From a bacterium (GTDB lineage: Bacteria > Hydrogenedentota > Hydrogenedentia > Hydrogenedentiales > SLHB01), in contig JAAEQP010000970.1 in NCBI GenBank assembly GCA_024231375.1, positions 1-21,734 on the forward strand: a stretch of 21,734 bases of DNA. The letters are read 5' to 3'. Positions within the stretch are counted from its first letter, which is position 1, and every line of letters starts with the position of its first letter. Below are positions 16,090-21,734 of this stretch, piece after piece. Both the position numbers and the translations under genes were made by a program. The notes beneath the pieces are model-generated. The model was given only the letters and a program-made list of their open reading frames with translations, was not told where the DNA came from and ran no database searches.

Positions 16090-17163
16090 ATGGCGAATCC
16101 AATGCCCTCCAATACGGTCATGGACATGCTGCGCGCCGGCCAGGTCATCCCGGCGCATCCGCTGGCGTTGACGGCGGAACGGAAATTCGACGAACGACGG
16201 CAACGCGCACTTGCCCGCTACTACTGCGCGGCGGGTGCGGGCGGCATCGCCGTCGGCGTACACACGACCCAGTTCGAAATCCGGCAGCCGGAACACGGGC
16301 TCTTCAAATCTGTCATCGAACTGGCCGCCGAAACCATGGACGCGTGTGCCGAGACCCAAGGCAAGCCATTCATCAAGGTCGGCGGCATTTGTGGCAAGAC
16401 GCCCCAGGCCATGGACGAGGCGGCGTTTCTGCGCGATACGGGCTACGACATCGGCCTGCTGAGCTTGGCCGCATTGGGCGATGCCGACGTGGACGGTCTG
16501 ATCGACCACTGCAAGGCGGTGGCTGAAGTGATGCCGCTCATGGGCTTCTACCTGCAACCGGCCGTGGGCGGACGCATCCTGCCCGCTGCCTTCTGGCGGC
16601 GGTTCGCGGAGATTGAGAATGTCGTGGCCATCAAGATGGCGCCCTTCAACCGGTACCAAACCTTCGACGTCATGCGTGGCGTGGCCGAAGCGGGCCGCGC
16701 GAACGACATCTGCCTGTACACCGGCAACGACGACAACATCGTGCTCGACTTGTTGTCCACCTACCGAATCGACGTGGGCGGCGCCCGCGTGCGCCTGCGT
16801 ATCGTGGGCGGATTGTTGGGCCATTGGGCCTGCTGGACCCGGCAGGCCGTGCATCTGCTTGAGGAATGCCGGCAACTCGTCGATGCCCACGACCCGGTTC
16901 CGCCCGAGATGCTGACACGCGCCATCGAGGTGACGGACAGCAACGCCGCGTTCTTCGACGCAGCCAACGGATTCGCGGGCTGCATTGCGGGCATCCACGA
17001 GGTGCTGGTGCGGCAGGGGCTCCTCGCCGGCCGGTGGTGCCTGAATCCGGCCGAAGAGCTTTCGCCCGGGCAGGCAGACGAAATCGATCGCGTGTACGAC
17101 GCCTACCCGCATCTACACGACGACGCGTTCGTCGCGCAGCACTTGGACGAGTGGTTGGCCTAG
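16090..17163 (+). CDS. DapA-family (dihydrodipicolinate synthase-like) lyase/aldolase
   Basis: This 357-residue protein is a Schiff-base TIM barrel of the DHDPS/N-acetylneuraminate lyase superfamily. The likely Schiff-base residue is Lys182 (VVAIKMAP) and the proton-relay Tyr is Tyr154 (GFYLQPAVGG). The early strand GAGGIAVGVHTTQFE corresponds to the substrate-carboxylate loop, in an atypical form. True DapA is about 290 residues; the extra C-terminal 60 and the operon partners argue against lysine biosynthesis and for a 2-oxo sugar-acid aldolase or dehydratase. That assignment is inference. The ATG begins 2 bases after the upstream stop, implying coupled translation; a purine-rich GGAAAG lies upstream within the preceding gene. 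A repeat-containing 136-base gap separates it from the next gene. Confidence 0.86.
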   Translation: MANPMPSNTVMDMLRAGQVIPAHPLALTAERKFDERRQRALARYYCAAGAGGIAVGVHTTQFEIRQPEHGLFKSVIELAAETMDACAETQGKPFIKVGGICGKTPQAMDEAAFLRDTGYDIGLLSLAALGDADVDGLIDHCKAVAEVMPLMGFYLQPAVGGRILPAAFWRRFAEIENVVAIKMAPFNRYQTFDVMRGVAEAGRANDICLYTGNDDNIVLDLLSTYRIDVGGARVRLRIVGGLLGHWACWTRQAVHLLEECRQLVDAHDPVPPEMLTRAIEVTDSNAAFFDAANGFAGCIAGIHEVLVRQGLLAGRWCLNPAEELSPGQADEIDRVYDAYPHLHDDAFVAQHLDEWLA

Positions 17164-17277
17164 CGAAAACAGGGACTGTACCAAGCGAACGAGTCGGCGA
17201 GTGAGACGGGACTGTCCCTGCTTTTCGGGCTTTCGGAGTCCCCGAGCGAGACGGGACTGTCCCCGCTTTCGCGTCTC
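17163..17277. repeat. cluster of palindromic REP-like repeats inside an operon
   Basis: The core GGGACTGTCCC occurs at 17208-17218 and 17253-17263, and a variant GGGACTGTACC at 17172-17182. The two right-hand copies lie in direct repeats of about 28 bases (17199-17227 and 17244-17271), 45 bases apart, with two mismatches and one indel. Bases 17164-17176 and 17214-17227 form a 13-base-pair inverted repeat with one bulge. GAGACG at 17248-17253 pairs with CGTCTC at 17272-17277. The RNA could fold into stable stems between two operon genes. No adjacent transposase is present. The layout resembles REP/BIME elements. Confidence 0.7.
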
Positions 17278-17299
17278 CGCAAACGACAAGGAAACCGCC

Positions 17300-18085
17300 A
17301 TGGACTTCGGTATCGTAAGCGACGAACTGAGCCAAGACCCACGCGCCGCCATTGAGATGGCGCTGGGGTGGGGCATCCGGAAGTTCGAACTCCGGGGCGT
17401 CCACGACATTCGATTCCCCGGCCACGATCTCGGGATTCTGGACGAGTTGGCCGCACTCCGTGAGGAGTTCGAGATTGAGTACACCGCGGTATCGCCGGGA
17501 TTCTTCAAGTGCCATCTCACCGATGAAGCCCACATCGACTTCGCTCTGGGCGACGGCCTCGAACGCGCGATGGACTTCATGGAAGGTTGCGACGTCCCGC
17601 TGATGGTCTGCTTCGGCTTCGAATTGGAGACGGGCACGGACGAGCAAGCCGTCGAACAACTCCAACGTCTCGCCGACCGGCTCGCGGACCGCGACCTTCA
17701 GGCGGGCGTCGAGAATGAAACCCACTGCAAATTCAACACACCCGAACGCATCGACGCCTTGCTCCGCCAGGTGGCCCGGCCCAACATGGGTGCCAACTGG
17801 GACCTCGGCAACCTGAAAGAAGGGGCGCCGGACGGGTTCCCCGGGGGATATGAACTCGTCAAGCCGCATATCGTCAACGTCCACGCCAAAGACGTGGCCC
17901 TTCTCGATAACAGCGAAACTGAATGGCGTCCCATCGGCAAGGGCGTGTGCGACTGGGAAGGCCAGATGCAAGCCCTCGCGCGGGACGGCATCGTCGAACA
18001 CGTGACCATCGAGAACCACTGCGGCCCGTCGGAAGAGGTGGGCATTCACAACCTCAAGACGTTGCGCGGATTTCTGGGGGAGTAG
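17300..18085 (+). CDS. sugar phosphate isomerase/epimerase-family TIM barrel
   Basis: This 261-residue protein belongs to the xylose isomerase-like TIM barrel family (AP_endonuc_2), whose members isomerise or epimerise sugars and related hydroxyketones with a divalent metal. Four ligand positions are in place: Glu138 (GVENETH), Asp168 (NWDLGN), His195 (VNVHAKD) and Glu238 (TIENH). The N-terminal FGIVSDELSQDP strand is typical. The ATG has AAGGA 8 bases upstream. It sits between the DapA-family gene and the Nudix gene in one operon; the Nudix ribosome binding site lies within its last codons. The substrate is not deducible; the neighbours favour a step in sugar or sugar-acid breakdown. DNA endonuclease IV is unlikely because the extra zinc ligands of that enzyme are absent. 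Confidence 0.87.
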   Translation: MDFGIVSDELSQDPRAAIEMALGWGIRKFELRGVHDIRFPGHDLGILDELAALREEFEIEYTAVSPGFFKCHLTDEAHIDFALGDGLERAMDFMEGCDVPLMVCFGFELETGTDEQAVEQLQRLADRLADRDLQAGVENETHCKFNTPERIDALLRQVARPNMGANWDLGNLKEGAPDGFPGGYELVKPHIVNVHAKDVALLDNSETEWRPIGKGVCDWEGQMQALARDGIVEHVTIENHCGPSEEVGIHNLKTLRGFLGE

Positions 18086-18089
18086 GGCG

Positions 18090-18551
18090 ATGGCGCGTGC
18101 GCCCTTCCAGGTCCTGGTGATACCCTTTCGCCGCGGCGCGGACGGTGTACCCGAGTATGCCGTGTTCCGGCGCAGCGACGCCGGCTACTGGCAACCCGTC
18201 GCGGGCGGCGGCGAAGACGACGAAGACCCGGCAGATGCTGCCCGCCGTGAGGCCCATGAAGAAGCCGGTATCCCCCTCGACGCGCCCCTCTATCCGCTGG
18301 ATTCGGTCACTTCCGTCCCCGTCACCTGCTTCGCAGACAGCCACCTTTGGCCCGACCATCCATACGTCATCCCGGAACACGCCTTCGCCGTCGATGCGAC
18401 GGACGTTGAGTTGCGGCTATCCGACGAACACAGCGAATGCCGATGGGTGCCCTACACCGAGGCGAAGGATCTGCTGCATTGGGAAAGCAACCGGACTGCG
18501 TTGTGGGAGTTGGACGAGCGGCTGGGGAACGACAATCTCGAGCCCGAGTAA
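18090..18551 (+). CDS. Nudix hydrolase
   Basis: This 153-residue pyrophosphohydrolase has a complete Nudix box at residues 39-61 matching GX5EX7REUXEEXGU, with Glu45, Arg53, Glu54, Glu57, Glu58 and Gly60. Such enzymes cleave nucleoside diphosphates linked to another moiety. The start VLVIPFRR, the YWQPVAGG strand and length resemble NudB-like dihydroneopterin triphosphate pyrophosphatases, but substrate assignment within the family is unreliable. The ATG begins 4 bases after the isomerase stop, with GGGGGAG inside the preceding gene's end, so it is translated with that operon. It may be housekeeping cargo rather than a pathway member. It converges on mfd with 11 bases between stop codons. Confidence 0.88.
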   Translation: MARAPFQVLVIPFRRGADGVPEYAVFRRSDAGYWQPVAGGGEDDEDPADAARREAHEEAGIPLDAPLYPLDSVTSVPVTCFADSHLWPDHPYVIPEHAFAVDATDVELRLSDEHSECRWVPYTEAKDLLHWESNRTALWELDERLGNDNLEPE

Positions 18552-18562
18552 GAGGCTGCGCC

Positions 18563-21500
18563 CTACAACTCCCCAACGGTGCGCAGCAGGTGCTCGGCAG
18601 CTTCCAGGGTGTCTTCCGGTGACTCGGCCTGCACGTGCAGTGTGGCGGTGGGGTCGCCTTGCCAGGCGAATTCGAGACGATCACCGAATTCCTGAACCAA
18701 AGCGTTTCGGTTCTTGCGAGTGAGCAACTGGCCGCTCTCGAATTCAAGGGCCACCGCACCTTTGCCGCACACGATGTGCTTCACGGCCGCGTCAGCACCA
18801 AACGCGCGCACCCGCATGACGTCGAGCAACCGCCGAACGGGTAACGGCGGGGCGCCAAAGCGGTCGGCGATCTCTTCGCGCATCTCGTCTACTTCTTCCA
18901 CGGACATGACGCCCGAGATTCGTTTGTAGAGCGTGATCTTCTGTGCCTCGGACGGCACATAGGCTTCGGGGATGTGTGCGTCGATGGCTATGTCGCACGG
19001 TGGTAGAACGCGGCGGCGGACCGGTTCGCCCTTGGCCTCGGACACCGCTTCGGCGATGAGCTGCGTGTAGGTGTCGTAACCGACAGTAGCGATTTGCCCA
19101 TGCTGTTCGCCGCCCAGGATGTTGCCGCATCCGCGAATCTCCAGGTCGCGCATGGCGATCCGGAACCCCGACCCCAGCGTGGAGAACTCCTCCAGAGCCT
19201 TCAGCCGCTTCTGTGCGTCCTCGGAAAGCACGCGATCGCCCGGCACAAGCAGGTAGGCGAAGGCACGGTGTTTGTACCGGCCCACACGTCCGCGCAATTG
19301 ATACAGCTCCGACAGGCCGAAATGGCTGGCGTTGTTGATGATGATGGTGTTGGCGTTCGGAATGTCGATACCCGACCCGATGATGTTGGTGCAGACGATG
19401 ATGTCGATGGCGCCATGGATGAAGTCGGTCATCACGCGCTCGAGTTCGTGGTCGGACATTTGCCCGTGCCCAATCCCGATGCGAGCCTCGGGCACCAGTT
19501 TGCGGACCAATTCCGCGAACGACACGATGGTGCGCACCCGGTTGTGGACGAAGAACACCTGGCCTTGCCGCGCCAACTCTCGTCGGATGGCTTCCTGGAT
19601 CAGGCGTTCGTCGAAGTTCGCGATACACGTATGCACGGGCAGCCGGTCGTTGGGGGCTGTGTTGATGACGCTCATGTCGCGTGCGCCCAGCAGCGCCAGG
19701 TTCAAGGTCCGCGGAATGGGCGTAGCCGTCATGGTCAGCACGTCCACTTCGGTGCGCAGATGCTTCAGACGTTCCTTCTGGGCAACGCCAAACCGTTGCT
19801 CTTCGTCGATGACGGCCAGACCCAGGTTCTTGAACTCGATGTCCTTCGACACCAATCGATGCGTGCCCACAACGATATCCACTTCGCCGGACTTCAGTTT
19901 GTCCACCGTCGTGCGCTGTTCCTTGGCCGTGCGGAACCGGCACAGCATATCGACGGTCATGGGAAAGTCGGCCAGGCGTTCGGTGAAATTCGTATAGTGT
20001 TGCTCGGCCAGCACCGTCGTGGGACACAGCAGCGCCACCTGTTTCCCATCGATAACCGACTTGAAGGCCGCCCGAAGCGCCACCTCCGTCTTGCCGTAGC
20101 CCACATCCCCGCACAGCAGCCGATCCATGGGCCGTGCCGTTTCCATGTCGCGCTTCACCTCGACGATGGCGCGTGCCTGATCCGGTGTTTCGTCGTATTC
20201 GAAGGCATCCTCGAACTCGCCCTGCCACGGCGTATCAGGGGTAAACGCGTGCCCCTCGCGACGCTGGCGCTCGGCGTACAGCTTCACCAGTTCCTCGGTC
20301 ATGTCGCGGATGACCTTCTTCACCCGCGATTTCTTCTTCGCCCAGGTGGCGCCGCCCAGCTTGTCGATCTTGGCTTGGGCGCCATCGCCGCCCGTGTACT
20401 TCTGCACGATGTCGATGTGGGTGACCGGCACATAGAGTGTGTCGCCGCCCGAATACTGAAGCTTGAGAAAATCCCCGCTCTTGCCCTCGAACCGTTTCAG
20501 ACCCAGATACCGCCCGATGCCGTGCTGCATGTGGACGATGTAGTCGCCCACCTTCAGATCGCTGAACGTGGTGATGGCAGTACCCGCTTCGAACCGCCGC
20601 CGACTGCGCCGCATGTGGCGCCGGCCAAAGATCTCGCGCTCGCTCAGAACGGCCAGCTTGTCGTCGGGTGACGAGAATCCCGCGCGTAACCGACCGATGT
20701 CGAGACGCACATCGAAGGCGTCGCGGCCAGGCTGGTAGCCGTGCTCATCGAGCAGTTCGTACAACCGTCTCCGCTCGCCCGTGTTGGCCGTCAGCAACAT
20801 CACCGTGAACCCGTCGGCATCCCACTGCTGGAGCTGTTCCCAGAAATCCTCCGCGTGGCCTTGCCAACCCGTCATGGATCCCATGGTCGTCGTGAACCGG
20901 GGCGTGCTTTCCGCTCCCGTGTAGGCCACCTGCGCAAGCGACAAGCGTTGGCAGGCTTCAAGGTGGGCCAGACCGTCCCGCCACGTCATGAAGTGGGCCG
21001 TACCGCCGAGTTGCTCCTCGAGTTTGTGGGCTTCCTCGGAAATGGCCATGGGCTCGTCCAAGGCCACGAGGGCGTCCGGCCCCATGTAGTCCGTTAGACA
21101 GGTGCCGGGCTCGTCACCATCCTCCGTCAGCAACACCTTCTCCGACCGGGGAAGGATGGTCACAGTATTGATCTCGTCCACACTGCGCTGGGTCTCCGGC
21201 TCGAACCGGCGGATGGATTCAATCTCGTCGCCGAAGAACTCGATGCGGTACGGCAATTCACTGGAGATGGGGAACACGTCGAAGATGCCGCCGCGAACAC
21301 TCATGTGCCCGCGCTGCTCCACCATCAGTTCGCGCTCGTAGCCCAGCGTGACAAGCGTGGCCAGCAGTTCTTCCAGGTCGTATTCCGTGCCGACCGTCAG
21401 CGTGACACTGCGTCCGCTCAGGCGCTTCCGTGGAACCACATATTGGAGGACGGCGCGAATCGGCGTCACCACCGCAATGGGTTCGTGGCGCTCCGCGGCC

Positions 21501-21734
21501 AGCGTCATCCGTTTGAGGGTGTTCATGCGCTCGGCAACGATATCGTCGGCCGGCGCCATGGCGTCCGTGGGAAGCACCTCCCAGGCAGGGAACAGGGCGG
21601 CGCGGTCTTCGCCTACGAACGAGAGCAGGTCCTCGAAAACGGCCTCCGACTCGATGCGACCGGAGGTGACGATAAGCAAGGGACGGCTCAGACTTTGGGC
21701 AGTCTGCGTGGCGATGAGGGTCTTGCCCGATCCC
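18563..21734 (-). CDS. mfd: transcription-repair coupling factor Mfd (5' end cut by the window edge)
   Basis: Mfd removes stalled RNA polymerase from damaged template and recruits UvrA. About 1056 residues are visible; the frame stays open to 21734, so only the first few tens of codons are missing. The visible start has GSGKT (21719-21733) then the UvrB-like domain with RPLLIVTSG and LFPAWEVLPTDA. The CarD-like polymerase-interaction domain has VGDYIVHMQHGIGRYLG (about 20510-20560). The translocase carries Walker A GDVGYGKT (about 20089-20112), the DEEQRFG box (about 19788-19806), TATPIPRTL, and a second RecA lobe with GSGIDIPNANT and LYQLRGRVGR. The C-terminal TRCF domain ends at 18563. A TTG at 21679 could be mistaken for the start, but homologous sequence continues upstream of it. 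Confidence 0.96.
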   Translation of the reverse strand, partial: GSGKTLIATQTAQSLSRPLLIVTSGRIESEAVFEDLLSFVGEDRAALFPAWEVLPTDAMAPADDIVAERMNTLKRMTLAAERHEPIAVVTPIRAVLQYVVPRKRLSGRSVTLTVGTEYDLEELLATLVTLGYERELMVEQRGHMSVRGGIFDVFPISSELPYRIEFFGDEIESIRRFEPETQRSVDEINTVTILPRSEKVLLTEDGDEPGTCLTDYMGPDALVALDEPMAISEEAHKLEEQLGGTAHFMTWRDGLAHLEACQRLSLAQVAYTGAESTPRFTTTMGSMTGWQGHAEDFWEQLQQWDADGFTVMLLTANTGERRRLYELLDEHGYQPGRDAFDVRLDIGRLRAGFSSPDDKLAVLSEREIFGRRHMRRSRRRFEAGTAITTFSDLKVGDYIVHMQHGIGRYLGLKRFEGKSGDFLKLQYSGGDTLYVPVTHIDIVQKYTGGDGAQAKIDKLGGATWAKKKSRVKKVIRDMTEELVKLYAERQRREGHAFTPDTPWQGEFEDAFEYDETPDQARAIVEVKRDMETARPMDRLLCGDVGYGKTEVALRAAFKSVIDGKQVALLCPTTVLAEQHYTNFTERLADFPMTVDMLCRFRTAKEQRTTVDKLKSGEVDIVVGTHRLVSKDIEFKNLGLAVIDEEQRFGVAQKERLKHLRTEVDVLTMTATPIPRTLNLALLGARDMSVINTAPNDRLPVHTCIANFDERLIQEAIRRELARQGQVFFVHNRVRTIVSFAELVRKLVPEARIGIGHGQMSDHELERVMTDFIHGAIDIIVCTNIIGSGIDIPNANTIIINNASHFGLSELYQLRGRVGRYKHRAFAYLLVPGDRVLSEDAQKRLKALEEFSTLGSGFRIAMRDLEIRGCGNILGGEQHGQIATVGYDTYTQLIAEAVSEAKGEPVRRRVLPPCDIAIDAHIPEAYVPSEAQKITLYKRISGVMSVEEVDEMREEIADRFGAPPLPVRRLLDVMRVRAFGADAAVKHIVCGKGAVALEFESGQLLTRKNRNALVQEFGDRLEFAWQGDPTATLHVQAESPEDTLEAAEHLLRTVGEL

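Noticed and set aside
16670..18049. Minus-strand open frame of 459 codons across the DapA-family and isomerase genes
   Set aside because: It spans two well-supported plus-strand genes and the repeat cluster, and has no recognisable domains.
19094..20671. Plus-strand open frame of 525 codons inside mfd
   Set aside because: It is antisense to the strongly conserved Mfd translocase and is a composition artefact.
21677..21679. TTG codon as the Mfd start
   Set aside because: Homologous coding sequence (GSGKT and following residues) continues in frame to the window edge, so the gene is truncated by the window rather than starting here.

Overview
The window is a dense, high-GC bacterial chromosome segment with 16 protein genes and short intergenic gaps. 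I see no rRNA, tRNA, CRISPR array, insertion sequence or phage gene. The mix of a PilT-type motor ATPase, LexA, RmuC, a bifunctional class A penicillin-binding protein and paired sugar/amidohydrolase enzymes fits a diderm environmental bacterium. A Planctomycetota/Hydrogenedentota-like lineage is my low-confidence guess, made from gene style only. Several upstream regions carry recognisable sigma-70-like -35/-10 pairs with a 17 bp spacer.

Layout. Bases 1-166 are a CT-rich non-coding leader. Bases 167-3556 (+) hold pilT, rmuC and lexA, with a candidate SOS operator directly in front of lexA. Bases 3616-8141 (+) hold a B12-binding radical SAM enzyme, a 71-residue orphan protein and a 732-residue GT-B-like / degenerate methyltransferase / TPR fusion. 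This block is plausibly a surface carbohydrate modification locus.

Bases 8160-13817 (-) look like one five-gene transcription unit reading leftward from a good promoter at 13844-13872. It encodes a secreted orphan protein, a VanZ-family membrane protein, penicillin-binding protein 1A, an amidohydrolase-fold protein that has lost its metal ligands, and an intact amidohydrolase. The last three genes overlap each other. Divergent from this unit, 13913-14932 (+) encodes a two-helix potassium channel with a cytoplasmic RCK (TrkA-N/C) module.

Bases 15026-18551 (+) form a second operon: an SDR-fold NAD-dependent epimerase/dehydratase lacking the usual catalytic lysine, a DapA-family lyase, a sugar phosphate isomerase/epimerase-type TIM barrel and a Nudix hydrolase. 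Together these suggest carbohydrate or sugar-acid catabolism. A cluster of palindromic REP-like repeats sits inside this operon at 17163-17277. Bases 18563-21734 (-) carry mfd, which runs off the right edge and lacks only its first few tens of codons.

No single unmistakable new system is visible. The best leads are the intact/dead amidohydrolase pair coupled to a cell-wall synthase, the radical SAM/orphan/GT-fusion locus, the REP-like repeats, and an Mfd whose N-terminal domain retains a GSGKT P-loop.
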